Shown here one piece after another: positions 10,363-24,011 of a stretch of DNA of 64,000 nucleotides. Location: NCBI GenBank assembly GCA_963966185.1, contig CAWZYM010000231.1:576001-640000 (forward strand), read 5' to 3'. A model generated the notes under the pieces. It was given only the letters and a program-made list of their open reading frames with translations. It was not told where the DNA came from and made no database searches. The position numbers were made by a program, and so were the translations under genes. The stretch comes from Rhabditoides inermis (taxonomy: Eukaryota; Nematoda; Chromadorea; Rhabditida; Rhabditidae). Position 1 is the stretch's first letter; each line of letters starts with the position of its first letter.

Positions 10363-13300
10363 TGATCTCGGGCGGGCTCGAACCGCCGACCTTCTGTGTG
10401 TTAGACAGATGTGATAACCACTACACCACGAGACCCCGTTTTAATGCTTCAAAACTATCAACAAAATCATAAGAACATCTTTTCGTGTGACGCAAAAGAA
10501 TTGATCTCGGGCGGGCTCGAACCGCCGACCTTCTGTGTGTTAGACAGATGTGATAACCACTACACCACGAGACCACGTTTTGATTCTTCAAAACTATCAA
10601 CAAAATCATAAGAACATCTTTTCGTGTGACGCAAAAGAATTGATCTCGGACGGGCTCGAACCGCCGACCTTCTGTGTGTTAGACAGATGTGATAACCACT
10701 ACACCACGAGACCACGTTTTGATTCTTCAAAACTACCAACAAAATCATAAGAACATCTTTTCGTGTGACGCAAAAGAATTGATCTCGGGCGGGCTCGAAC
10801 CGCCGACCTTCTGTGTGTTAGACAGATGTGATAACCACTACACCACGAGACCACATGTTCGCACGGCGATGGGACCGAGCTTTCCTCTCGCGGTAGCGAA
10901 GAATCGTTTTTCCCCAAAAAGACAAAACTACATGAACTGACTTCCGTACATGCGTAGTGTTATCACTATCCACTGAGTTGCCGCAGAATAAAAGAATTGA
11001 TCTCGGGCGGGCTCGAACCGCCGACCTTCTGTGTGTTAGACAGATGTGATAACCACTACACCACGAGACCACGTTTTAATGCTTCAAAACTATCAACAAA
11101 ATCATAAGAACATCTTTTCGTGTGACGCAAAAGAATTGATCTCGGGCGGGCTCGAACCGCCGACCTTCTGTGTGTTAGACAGATGTGATAACCACTACAC
11201 CACGAGACCACGTTTTGATTCTTCAAAACTATCAACAAAATCATAAGAACATCTTTTCGTGTGACGCAAAAGAATTGATCTCGGACGGGCTCGAACCGCC
11301 GACCTTCTGTGTGTTAGACAGATGTGATAACCACTACACCACGAGACCACGTTTTGATTCTTCAAAACTACCAACAAAATCATAAGAACATCTTTTCGTG
11401 TGACGCAAAAGAATTGATCTCGGGCGGGCTCGAACCGCCGACCTTCTGTGTGTTAGACAGATGTGATAACCACTACACCACGAGACCACATGTTCGCACG
11501 GCGATGGGACCGAGCTTTCCTCTCGCGGTGGCGAAGAATCGTTTTTCCCCAAAAAGACAAAACTACATGAACTGACTTCCGTACATGCGTAGTGTTATCA
11601 CTATCCACTGAGTTGCCGCAGAATAAAAGAATTGATCTCGGGCGGGCTCGAACCGCCGACCTTCTGTGTGTTAGACAGATGTGATAACCACTACACCACG
11701 AGACCACGTTTTAATGCTTCAAAACTATTAACAAAATCATAAGAACATCTTTTCGTGTGACGCAAAAGAATTGATCTCGGGCGGGCTCGAACCGCCGACC
11801 TTCTGTGTGTTAGACAGATGTGATAACCACTACACCACGAGACCACATGTTCGCACAGCGATGGGACCGAGCTTTCCTCTCGCGGTAGCGAAGAATCGTT
11901 TTTCACCAAAAGACAAAACTACATGAACTGACTTCCGTACATGCGTAGTGTTATCACTATCCACTGAGTTGCCGCAGAATAAAAGAATTGATCTCGGGCG
12001 GGCTCGAACCGCCGACCTTCTGTGTGTTAGACAGATGTGATAACCACTACACCACGAGACCCCGTTTTAATGCTTCAAAACTATCAACAAAATCATAAGA
12101 ACATCTTTTCGTGTGACGCAAAAGAATTGATCTCGGGCGGGCTCGAACCGCCGACCTTCTGTGTGTTAGACAGATGTGATAACCACTACACCACGAGACC
12201 ACGTTTTGATTCTTCAAAACTATCAACAAAATCATAAGAACATCTTTTCGTGTGACGCAAAAGAATTGATCTCGGACGGGCTCGAACCGCCGACCTTCTG
12301 TGTGTTAGACAGATGTGATAACCACTACACCACGAGACCACGTTTTGATTCTTCAAAACTACCAACAAAATCATAAGAACATCTTTTCGTGTGACGCAAA
12401 AGAATTGATCTCGGGCGGGCTCGAACCGCCGACCTTCTGTGTGTTAGACAGATGTGATAACCACTACACCACGAGACCACATGTTCGCACGGCGATGGGA
12501 CCGAGCTTTCCTCTCGCGGTAGCGAAGAATCGTTTTTCCCCAAAAAGACAAAACTACATGAACTGACTTCCGTACATGCGTAGTGTTATCACTATCCACT
12601 GAGTTGCCGCAGAATAAAAGAATTGATCTCGGGCGGGCTCGAACCGCCGACCTTCTGTGTGTTAGACAGATGTGATAACCACTACACCACGAGACCACGT
12701 TTTAATGCTTCAAAACTATCAACAAAATCATAAGAACATCTTTTCGTGTGACGCAAAAGAATTGATCTCGGGCGGCCTCGAACCGCCGACCTTCTGTGTG
12801 TTAGACAGATGTGATAACCACTACACCACGAGACCACGTTTTGATTCTTCAAAACTATCAACAAAATCATAAGAACATCTTTTCGTGTGACGCAAAAGAA
12901 TTGATCTCGGACGGGCTCGAACCGCCGACCTTCTGTGTGTTAGACAGATGTGATAACCACTACACCACGAGACCACGTTTTGATTCTTCAAAACTACCAA
13001 CAAAATCATAAGAAAATCTTTTCGTGTGACGCAAAAGAATTGATCTCGGGCGGGCTCGAACCGCCGACCTTCTGTGTGTTAGACAGATGTGATAACCACT
13101 ACACCACGAGACCACATGTTCGCACGGCGATGGGACCGAGCTTTCCTCTCGCGGTAGCGAAGAATCGTTTTTCCCCAAAAAGACAAAACTACATGAACTG
13201 ACTTCCGTACATGCGTAGTGTTATCACTATCCACTGAGTTGCCGCAGAATAAAAGAATTGATCTCGGGCGGGCTCGAACCGCCGACCTTCTGTGTGTTAG

Positions 13301-14744
13301 ACAGATGTGATAACCACTACACCACGAGACCACGTTTTAATGCTTCAAAACTATCAACAAAATCATAAGAACATCTTTTCGTGTGACGCAAAGAATTGAT
13401 CTCGGGCGGGCTCAAACCGCCGACCTTCTGTGTGTTAGACAGATGTGATAACCACTACACCACGAGACCACGTTTTGATTCTTCAGAACTATCAACAAAA
13501 TCATAAGAACATCTTTTCGTGTGACGCAAAAGAACTGATCTCGGGCGGGCTCGAACCGCCGACATTCTGTGTGTTAGACAGATGTGATAACCACTACACC
13601 ACGAGACCACATGTTCGCACAGCGATGGGACCGAGCTTTCCTCTCGCGGTAGCGAAGAATCGTTTTTCCCCAAAAAGACAAAACTACATGAACTGACTTC
13701 CGTACATGCGTAGTGTTATCACTATCCACTGAGTTGCCGCAGAATAAAAGAATTGATCTCGGGCGGGCTCGAACCGCCGACCTTCTGTGTGTTAGACAGA
13801 TGTGATAACCACTACACCACGAGACCACGTTTTAATGCTTCAAAACTATCAACAAAATCATAAGAACATCTTTTCGTGTGACGCAAAAGAATTGATCTCG
13901 GGCGGGCTCGAACCGCCGACCTTCTGTGTGTTAGACAGATGTGATAACCACTACACCACGAGACCACATGTTCGCACAGCGATGGGACCGAGCTTTCCTC
14001 TCGCGGTAGCGAAGAATCGTTTTTCACCAAAAGACAAAACTACATGAACTGACTTCCGTACATGCGTAGTGTTATCACTATCCACTGAGTTGCCGCAGAA
14101 TAAAAGAATTGATCTCGGGCGGGCTCGAACCGCCGACCTTCTGTGTGTTAGACAGATGTGATAACCACTACACCACGAGACCACGTTTTAATGCTTCAAA
14201 ACTATCAACAAAATCATACGAACATCTTTTCGTGTGACGCAAAAGAATTGATCTCGGGCGGGCTCGAACCGCCGACCTTCTGTGTGTTAGACAGATGTGA
14301 TAACCACTACACCACGAGACCACGTTTTGATTCTTCAAAACTATCAACAAAATCATAAGAACATCTTTTCGTGTGACGCAAAAGAATTGATCTCGGACGG
14401 GCTCGAACCGCCGACCTTCTGTGTGTTAGACAGATGTGATAACCACTACACCACGAGACCACGTTTTGATTCTTCAAAACTACCAACAAAATCATAAGAA
14501 CATCTTTTCGTGTGACGCAAAAGAATTGATCTCGGGCGGGCTCGAACCGCCGACCTTCTGTGTGTTAGACAGATGTGATAACCACTACACCACGAGACCA
14601 CATGTTCGCACGGCGATGGGACCGAGCTTTCCTCTCGCGGTAGCGAAGAATCGTTTTTCCCCAAAAAGACAAAACTACATGAACTGACTTCCGTACATGC
14701 GTAGTGTTATCACTATCCACTGAGTTGCCGCAGAATAAAAGAAT
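10363..14744 (-). repeat. 4,381-bp higher-order repeat, copy 2 (27 tRNA-Val genes)
   Basis: Gene left coordinates: 10363, 10502, 10641, 10780, 10998, 11137, 11276, 11415, 11633, 11772, 11989, 12128, 12267, 12406, 12624, 12763, 12902, 13041, 13259, 13397, 13536, 13754, 13893, 14110, 14249, 14388, 14527. Rare private marks of copy 1 recur at the same offsets: G60 at 12763, an 'agaaaatc' spacer change at 13012, T56 at 13397, T45 at 13536, and 'catacgaac' near 14217. The last B spacer is 1 bp longer than in copy 1. This shows block duplication rather than independent mutation. Confidence 0.93.
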
Positions 14745-15656
14745 TGATCTCGGGCGGGCTCGAACCGCCGACCTTCTGTGTGTTAGACAGATGTGATAAC
14801 CACTACACCACGAGACCACGTTTTAATGCTTCAAAACTATCAACAAAATCATAAGAACATCTTTTCGTGTGACGCAAAAGAATTGATCTCGGGCGGCCTC
14901 GAACCGCCGACCTTCTGTGTGTTAGACAGATGTGATAACCACTACACCACGAGACCACGTTTTAATGCTTCAAAACTATCAACAAAATCATAAGAACATC
15001 TTTTCGTGTGACGCAAAAGAATTGATCTCGGGCGGCCTCGAACCGCCGACCTTCTGTGTGTTAGACAGATGTGATAACCACTACACCACGAGACCACGTT
15101 TTAATGCTTCAAAACTATCAACAAAATCATAAGAACATCTTTTCGTGTGACGCAAAAGAATTGATCTCGGGCGGGCTCGAACCGCCGACCTTCTGTGTGT
15201 TAGACAGATGTGATAACCACTACACCACGAGACCACGTTTTGATTCTTCAAAACTATCAACAAAATCATAAGAACATCTTTTCGTGTGACGCAAAAAAAT
15301 TGATCTCGGGCGGGCTCGAACCGCCGACCTTCTGTGTGTTAGACAGATGTGATAACCACTACACCACGAGACCACATGTTCGCACAGCGATGGGACCGAG
15401 CTTTCCTCTCGCGGTAGCGAAGAATCGTTTTTCACCAAAAGACAAAACTACATGAACTGACTTCCGTACATGCGTAGTGCTATCACTATCCACTGAGTTG
15501 CGGCAGAATAAAAGAATTGATCTCGGGCGGGCTCGAACCGCCGACCTTCTGTGTGTTAGACAGATGTGATAACCACTACACCACGAGACCACGTTTTAAT
15601 GCTTTAAAACTATCAACAAAATCATAAGAACATCTTTTCGTGTGACGCAAAAGAAT

Positions 15657-15736
15657 TGATCTCGGGCGGGCTCGAACCGCCGACCTTCTGTGTGTTAGAC
15701 AGATGACAGATGTGATAACCACTACACCACGAGACC
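15657..15736 (-). pseudogene. tRNA-Val copy with 7-nt duplication in the anticodon stem
   Basis: The sequence 'acagatg' is tandemly repeated, inserting seven nucleotides between the anticodon stem and the D arm and giving an 80-nt gene. The 27-43 stem can still form, but the core linker is far too long for a normal tRNA. Duplicated as a unit with its neighbours at 16654-16733. Confidence 0.75.
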
Positions 15737-16653
15737 ACATGTTCGCACGGCGATGGGACCGAGCTTTCCTCTCGCGGTAACGAAGAATCGTGTTTCCCCA
15801 AAAAGACAAAACTACATGAACTGACTTCCGTACATGCGTAGTGTTATCACTATCCACTGAGTTGCCGCAGAATAAACGAATTGATCTCGGGCGGGCTCGA
15901 ACCGCCGACCTTCTGTGTGTTAGACAGATGTGATAACCACTACACCACGAGACCGCGTTTTAATGCTTCAAAACTATCAACAAAATCATAAGAACATCTT
16001 TTCGTATGACGCAAAGAATTGATCTCGGGCGGGCTCGAACCGCCGACCTTCTGTGTGTTAGACAGATGTGATAACCACTACACCACGAGACCACGTTTTA
16101 ATGCTTCAAAACTATCAACAAAATCATAAGAACATCTTTTCGTGTGACGCAAAAGAATTGATCTCGGGCGGGCTCGAACCGCCGACCTTCTGTGTGTTAG
16201 ACAGATGTGATAACCACTACACCACGAGACCACGTTTTGATTCTTCAAAACTATCAACAAAATCATAAGAACATCTTTTCGTGTGACGCAAAAAAATTGA
16301 TCTCGGGCGGGCTCGAACCGCCGACCTTCTGTGTGTTAGACAGATGTGATAACCACTACACCACGAGACCACATGTTCGCACAGCGATGGGACCGAGCTT
16401 TCCTCTCGCGGTAGCGAAGAATCGTTTTTCACCAAAAGACAAAACTACATGAACTGACTTCCGTACATGCGTAGTGCTATCACTATCCACTGAGTTGCGG
16501 CAGAATAAAAGAATTGATCTCGGGCGGGCTCGAACCGCCGACCTTCTGTGTGTTAGACAGATGTGATAACCACTACACCACGAGACCACGTTTTAATGCT
16601 TTAAAACTATCAACAAAATCATAAGAACATCTTTTCGTGTGACGCAAAAGAAT

Positions 16654-16733
16654 TGATCTCGGGCGGGCTCGAACCGCCGACCTTCTGTGTGTTAGACAGA
16701 TGACAGATGTGATAACCACTACACCACGAGACC
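16654..16733 (-). pseudogene. second copy of the 7-nt-duplication tRNA-Val
   Basis: Same 'acagatg' tandem duplication as at 15657, carried here by the 997-bp block duplication. The flanking B spacer shares the private 'ggtaacgaag' and 'cgtgtttcccc' changes with the first copy. Confidence 0.75.
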
Positions 16734-17155
16734 ACATGTTCGCACGGCGATGGGACCGAGCTTTCCTCTCGCGGTAACGAAGAATCGTGTTTCCCCAAAA
16801 AGACAAAACTACATGAACTGACTTCCGTACATGCGTAGTGTTATCACTATCCACTGAGTTGCCGCAGAATAAACGAATTGATCTCGGGCGGGCTCGAACC
16901 GCCGACCTTCTGTGTGTTAGACAGATGTGATAACCAATACACCACGAGACCGCGTTTTAATGCTTCAAAACTATCAACAAAATCATAAGAACATCTTTTC
17001 GTATGACGCAAAGAATTGATCTCGGGCGGGCTCGAACCGCCGACCTTCTGTGTGTTAGACAGATGTGATAACCACTACACCACGAGACCACGTTTTGATT
17101 CTTCAAAACTATCAACAAAATCATAAGAACATCTTTTCGTGTGACGCAAAAGAAT

Positions 17156-17227
17156 TGATCTCGGGCGGGCTCGAACCGCCGACCTTCTGTGTGTTAGACA
17201 GATGTGATAACCACTCAGCACGAGACC
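17156..17227 (-). pseudogene. tRNA-Val copy with altered D arm (72 nt)
   Basis: The plus strand reads 'ccactcagcacgag' where the consensus has 'ccactacaccacgag': one base is lost and neighbours are changed around tRNA positions 8-13. The A box is destroyed. Anticodon and T arm are intact. Confidence 0.65.
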
Positions 17228-17726
17228 ACATGTTCGCACAGCGATGGGACCGAGCTTTCCTCTCGCGGTAGCGAAGAATCGTTTTTCACCAAAAGACAAA
17301 ACTACATGAACTGACTTCCGTACATGCGTAGTGTTATCACTATCCACTGAGTTGCCGCAGAATAAAAGAATTGATCTCGGGCGGGCTCGAACCGCCGACC
17401 TTCTGTGTGTTAGACAGATGTGATAACCACTACACCACGAGACCACATGTTCCACAGCGATGAGACCGAGCTTTCATCTCGCGGTAGCGAAGAATCGTTT
17501 TTCACCAAAAGACAAAACTACATGAATTGACTTCCGTACATGCGTAGTGTTATCACTATCCACTGAGTTGCCGGAGAATAAAAGAATTGATCTCGGGCGG
17601 GCTCGAACCGCCGACCTTCTGTGTGTTAGACAGATGTGATAACCACTACACCACGAGACCACGTTTTAATGCTTCAAAACTATCAACAAAATCATAAGAA
17701 CATCTTTTCGTGTGACGCAAAAGTAT

Positions 17727-19030
17727 TGATCTCGGGCGGGCTCGAACCGCCGACCTTCTGTGTGTTAGACAGATGTGATAACCACTACACCACGAGACCA
17801 CATGTTCGCACGGCGATGGGACCGAGCTTTCCTCTCGCGGTAGCGAAGAATCGTTTTTCACCAGAAGACAAAACTACATGAACTGACTTCCGTACATGCG
17901 TAGTGTTATCAATATCCACTGAGTTGCCGCAGAATAAAAGAATTGATCACGGGCGGGCTCAAACCGCCGACCTTCTGTGTGTTAGACAGATGTGATAACC
18001 ACTACACCACGAGACCACATGTTCCACAGCGATGGGACCGAGCTTTCCTCTCGCGGTAGCGAAGAATCGTTTTTCACCAAAAAGACAAAACTACATGAAC
18101 TGACTTCCGTACATGCGTAGTGTTATCACTATCCACTGAGTTGCCGCAGAATAAAAGAATTGATCTCGGGCGGGCTCGAACCGCCGACCTTCTGTGTGTT
18201 AGACAGATGTGATAACCACTACACCACGAGACCACATGTTCGCACGGCGATGGGACCGAGCTTTCCTCTCGCGGTAGCGAAGAATCGTTTTTTCACCAGA
18301 AGACAAAACTACATGAACTGACTTCCGTACATGCGTAGTGTTATCAATATCCACTGAGTTGCCGCAGAATAAAAGAATTGATCACGGGCGGGCTCAAACC
18401 GCCGACCTTCTGTGTGTTAGACAGATGTGATAACCACTACACCACGAGACCACATGTTCCACAGCGATGGGACCGAGCTTTCCTCTCGCGGTAGCGAAGA
18501 ATCGTTTTTCACCAAAAAGACAAAACTACATGAACTGACTTCCGTACATGCGTAGTGTTATCACTATCCACTGAGTTGCCGCAGAATAAAAGAATTGATC
18601 TCGGGCGGGCTCGAACCGCCGACCTTCTGTGTGTTAGACAGATGTGATAACCACTACACCACGAGACCACATGTTCGCACGGCGATGGGACCGAGCTTTC
18701 CTCTCGCGGTAGCGAAGAATCGTTTTTTCACCAGAAGACAAAACTACATGAACTGACTTCCGTACATGCGTAGTGTTATCAATATCCACTGAGTTGCCGC
18801 AGAATAAAAGAATTGATCACGGGCGGGCTCAAACCGCCGACCTTCTGTGTGTTAGACAGATGTGATAACCACTACACCACGAGACCACATGTTCCACAGC
18901 GATGGGACCGAGCTTTCCTCTCGCGGTAGCGAAGAATCGTTTTTCACCAAAAAGACAAAACTACATGAACTGACTTCCGTACATGCGTAGTGTTATCACT
19001 ATCCACTGAGTTGCCGCAGAATAAAAGAAT
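17727..19030 (-). repeat. 435-bp repeat in three copies, B spacers only (6 tRNA-Val genes)
   Basis: Gene left coordinates: 17727, 17944, 18161, 18379, 18596, 18814. Three tandem units (17727-18160, 18161-18595, 18596-19030) each hold a consensus tRNA-Val followed by a double-variant copy. The variant copies (17944, 18379, 18814) have T68, a T-T mismatch with T5 in the acceptor stem, and T56 in the B-box core. This is the only long stretch of the array with no A spacers. Confidence 0.9.
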
Positions 19031-22000
19031 TGATCTCGGGCGGGCTCGAACCGCCGACCTTCTGTGTGTTAGACAGATGTGATAACCACTACACCACGAG
19101 ACCACGTTTTAATGCTTAAAAACTATCAACAAAATCATAAGAACATCTTTTCGTGTGACGCAAAAGAATTGATCTCGGGCGGGCTCGAACCGCCGACCTT
19201 CTGTGTGTTAGACAGATGTGATAACCACTACACCTCGAGACCACGTTTTGATTCTTCAAAACTATCAACAGAATCATAAGAACATCTTTTCGTGTGACGC
19301 AAAAGAATTGATCTCGGGCGGGCTCGAACCGCCGACCTTCTGTGTGTTAGACAGATGTGATAACCACTACACCACGAGACCACATGTTCGCACAGCGATG
19401 GGACCGAGCTTTCCTCTCGCGGTAGCGAAGAATCGTTTTCACCAAAAGACAAAACTACATGAACTGACTTCCGTACATGCGTAGTGTTATCACTATCCAC
19501 TGAGTTGCCGCAGAATAAAAGAATTGATCTCGGGCGGACTCGAACCGCCGTCCTTCTGTGTGTTAGACAGATGTGATAACCACTACACCACGAGACCACG
19601 TTTTGATTCTTCAAAACTATCAACAAAATCTTAAGAACATCTTTTCGTGTGACGCAAAAGAATTGATCTCGGGCGGGCTCGAACCGCCGACCTTCTGTGT
19701 GTTAGACAGATGTGATAACCACTACACCACGAGACCACGTTTTAATGCTTCAAAACTATCAACAAAATCATAAGAACATCTTTTCGTGTGACGCAAAAGA
19801 ATTGATCTCGGGCGGGCTCGAACCGCCGACCTTCTGTGTGTTAGACAAATGTGATAACCACTACACCACGAGACCACGTTTTAATGCTTCAAAACTATCA
19901 ACAAAATCATAAGAACATCTTTTCGTGTGACGCAAAAGAATTGATCTCGGGCGGGCTCGAACCGCCGACCTTCTGTGTGTTAGACAGATGTGATGACCAC
20001 TACACCACGAGACCACGTTTTGATTCTTCAAAACTATCAACAAAATCATAAGAACATCTTTTCGTGTGACGCAAAAGAATTGATCTCGGGCGGGCTCGAA
20101 CCGCCGACCTTCTGTGTGTTAGACAGATGTGATAACCACTACACCACGAGACCACGTTTTAATGCTTCAAAACTATCAACAAAATCATAAGAACATCTTT
20201 TCGTGTGACGCAAAAGAATTGATCTCGGGCGGGCTCGAACCGCCGACCTTCTGTGTGTTAGACAGATGTGATAACCACTACACCACGAGACCACGTTTTG
20301 ATTCTTCAAAACTATCAACAGAATCATAAGAACATCTTTTCGTGTGACGCAAAAAAATTGATCTCGGGCGGGCTCGAACCGCCGACCTTCTGTGTGTTAG
20401 ACAGATGTGATAACCACTACACCACGAGACCACATGTTCGCACAGCGATGGGACCGAGCTTTCCTCTCGCGGTAGCGAAGAATCGTTTTCACCAAAAGAC
20501 AAAACTACATGAACTGACTTCCGTACATGCGTAGTGTTATCACTATCCACTGAGTTGCCGCAGAATAAAAGAATTGATCTCGGGCGGACTCGAACCGCCG
20601 TCCTTCTGTGTGTTAGACAGATGTGATAACCAATACACCACGAGACCACGTTTTAATGCTTCAAAACTATCAACAAAATCATAAGAACATCTTTTCGTGT
20701 GACGCAAAAGAATTGATCTCGGGCGGGCTCGAACCGCCGACCTTCTGTGTGTTAGACAGATGTGATAACCACTACACCACGAGACCACGTTTTGATTCTT
20801 CAAAACTATCAACAAAATCATAAGAACATCTTTTCGTGTGACGCAAAAGAATTGATCTCGGGCGGGCTCGAACCGCCGACCTTCTGTGTGTTAGACAGAT
20901 GTGATAACCACTACACCACGAGACCACGTTTTGATTCTTCAAAACTATCAACAAAATCATAAGAACATCTTTTCGTGTGACGCAAAAGAATTGATCTCGG
21001 GCGGGCTCGAACCGCCGACCTTCTGTGTGTTAGACAGATGTGATAACCACTACACCACGAGACCACATGTTCGCACAGCGATGGGACCGAGCTTTCCTCT
21101 CGCGGTAGCGAAGAATCGTTTTTCACCAAAAGACAAAACTACATGAACTGACTTCCGTACATGCGTAGTGTTATCACTATCCACTGAGTTGCGGCAGAAT
21201 AAAAGAATTGATCTCAGGCGGGCTCGAACCGCCGACCTTCTGTGTGTTAGACAGATGTGATAACCACTACACCACGAGACCACGTTTTAATGCTTCAAAA
21301 CTATCAACAAAATCATAAGAACATCTTTTCGTGTGACGCAAAGAATTGATCTCGGGCGGGCTCGAACCGCCGACCTTCTGTGTGTTAGACAGATGTGATA
21401 ACCACTACACCACGAGACCACGTTTTAATGCTTCAAAACTATCAACAAAATCATAAGAACATCTTTTCGTGTGACGCAAAAAAATTGATCTCGGGCGGGC
21501 TCGAACCGCCGACCTTCTGTGTGTTAGACAGATGTGATAACCACTACACCACGAGACCACGTTTTAATGCTTCAAAACTATCAACAAAATCATAAGAACA
21601 TCTTTTCGTGTGACGCAAAAGAATTGATCTCGGGCGGGCTCGAACCGCCGACCTTCTGTGTGTTAGACAGATGTGATAACCACTACACCACGAGACCACG
21701 TTTTGATTCTTCAAAACTATCAACAAAATCATAAGAACATCTTTTCGTGTGACGCAAAAGAATTGATCTCGGGCGGGCTCGAACCGCCGACCTTCTGTGT
21801 GTTAGACAGATGTGATAACCACTACACCACGAGACCACGTTTTAATGCTTCAAAACTATCAACAAAATCATAAGAACATCTTTTCGTGTGACGCAAAAAA
21901 ATTGATCTCGGGCGGGCTCGAACCGCCGACCTTCTGTGTGTTAGACAGATGTGATAACCACTACACCACGAGACCACGTTTTAATGCTTCAAAACTATCA

Positions 22001-23937
22001 ACAAAATCATAAGAACATCTTTTCGTGTGACGCAAAAGAATTGATCTCGGGCGGGCTCGAACCGCCGACCTTCTGTGTGTTAGACAGATGTGATAACCAC
22101 TACACCACGAGACCACGTTTTGATTCTTCAAAACTATCAACAAAATCATAAGAACATCTTTTCGTGTGACGCAAAAGAATTGATCTCGGGCGGGCTCGAA
22201 CCGCCGACCTTCTGTGTGTTAGACAGATGTGATAACCACTACACCACGAGACCACGTTTTGATTCCTAAAAACTATCAACAAAATCATAAGAACATCTTT
22301 TCGTGTGACGCAAAAGAATTGATCTCGGGCGGGCTCGAACCGCCGACCTTCTGTGTGTTAGACAGATGTGATAACCACTACACCACGAGACCACATGTTC
22401 GCACAGCGATGGGACCGAGCTCTCCTCTCGCGGTAGCGAAGAATCGTTTTTCACCAAAAGACAAAACTACATGAACTGACTTCCGTACATGCGTAGTGTT
22501 ATCACTATCCACTGAGTTGCGGCAGAATAAAAGAATTGATCTCAGGCGGGCTCGAACCGCCGACCTTCTGTGTGTTAGACAGATGTGATAACCACTACAC
22601 CACGAGACCACGTTTTAATGCTTCAAAACTATCAACAAAATCATAAGAACATCTTTTCGTGTGACGCAAAGAATTGATCTCGGGCGGGCTCGAACCGCCG
22701 ACCTTCTGTGTGTTAGACAGATGTGATAACCACTACACCACGAGACCACGTTTTAATGCTTCAAAACTATCAACAAAATCATAAGAACATCTTTTCGTGT
22801 GACGCAAAAAAATTGATCTCGGGCGGGCTCGAACCGCCGACCTTCTGTGTGTTAGACAGATGTGATAACCACTACACCACGAGACCACGTTTTAATGCTT
22901 CAAAACTGTCAACAAAATCATAAGAACATCTTTTCGTGTGACGCAAAAGAATTGATCTCAGGGGGGCTCGAACCGCCGACCTTCTGTGTGTTAGACAGAT
23001 GTGATAACCACTACACCACGAGACCACGTTTTGATTCTTCAAAACTATCAACAAAATCATAAGAACATCTTTTCGTGTGACGCAAAAGAATTGATCTCGG
23101 GCGGGCTCGAACCGCCGACCTTCTGTGTGTTAGACAGATGTGATAACCACTACACCACGAGACCACATGTTCGCACAGCGATTGGACCGAGCTTTCCTCT
23201 CGCGGTAGCGAAGAATCGTTTTTCACCAAAAGACAAAACTACATGAACTGACTTCCGTACATGCGTAGTGTTATCACTATCCACTGAGTTGCCGCAGAAT
23301 AAAAGAATTGATCTCGGGCGGACTCGAACCGCCGTCCTTCTGTGTGTTAGACAGATGTGATAACCACTACACCACGAGACCACGTTTTGATTCTTCAAAA
23401 CTATCAACAAAATCTTAAGAACATCTTTTCGTGTGACGCAAAAGAATTGATCTCGGGCGGGCTCGAACCGCCGACCTTCTGTGTGTTAGACAGATGTAAT
23501 AACCACTACACCACGAGACCACGTTTTAATGCTTCAAAACTATCAACAAAATCATAAGAACATCTTTTCGTGTGACGCAAAAGAATTGATCTCGGGCGGG
23601 CTCGAACCGCCGACCTTCTGTGTGTTAGACAAATGTGATAACCACTACACCACGAGACCACGTTTTAATGCTTCAAAACTATCAACAAAATCATAAGAAC
23701 ATCTTTTCGTGTGACGCAAAAGAATTGATCTCGGGCGGGCTCGAACCGCCGACCTTCTGTGTGTTAGACAGATGTGATAACCACTACACCACGAGACCAC
23801 GTTTTGATTCTTCAAAACTATCAACAAAATCATAAGAACATCTTTTCGTGTGACGCAAAAGAATTGATCTCGGGCGGGCTCGAACCGCCGACCTTCTGTG
23901 TGTTAGACAGATGTGATAACCACTACACCACGAGACC
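19031..23937 (-). tRNA. array block: 33 tRNA-Val genes, a second copy of the first 4.2 kb of the window
   Basis: Left coordinates: 19031, 19170, 19309, 19525, 19664, 19803, 19942, 20081, 20220, 20359, 20575, 20714, 20853, 20992, 21209, 21347, 21486, 21625, 21764, 21903, 22042, 22181, 22320, 22537, 22675, 22814, 22953, 23092, 23309, 23448, 23587, 23726, 23865. From 19309 on, the order of spacers and private variants repeats block 1 at an offset of 19,316 bp. After about 22 kb the offset grows by 417 bp, exactly three A units. Private marks T60/A47, T28, C20a, T15, C63 and T23 recur in order. 19170 has A8, losing the invariant T8. The spacer after 23865 has an 8-bp duplication of 'cttcaaaa' (23949-23964). 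Confidence 0.93.
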
Positions 23938-24011
23938 ACGTTTTAATGCTTCAAAACTTCAAAACTATCAACAAAATCATAAGAACATCTTTTCGTGTGA
24001 CGCAAAAGAAT

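Larger units (their letters stand above)
14745..17660 (-). tRNA. array block with 18 tRNA-Val genes, including a 997-bp tandem duplication
   Basis: Left coordinates: 14745, 14884, 15023, 15162, 15301, 15518, 15657, 15882, 16020, 16159, 16298, 16515, 16654, 16879, 17017, 17156, 17372, 17588. G60 marks 14884 and 15023. The segment 15023-16019 recurs as 16020-17016 (997 bp). It includes the defective 80-nt copy (15657 and 16654) and the next gene (15882 and 16879), whose terminator is reduced to T3 ('aataaacgaatt'). 16879 alone has T15. The genes at 16020 and 17017 have T3 terminators. 17156 has a base deleted in the D arm. Confidence 0.93.
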
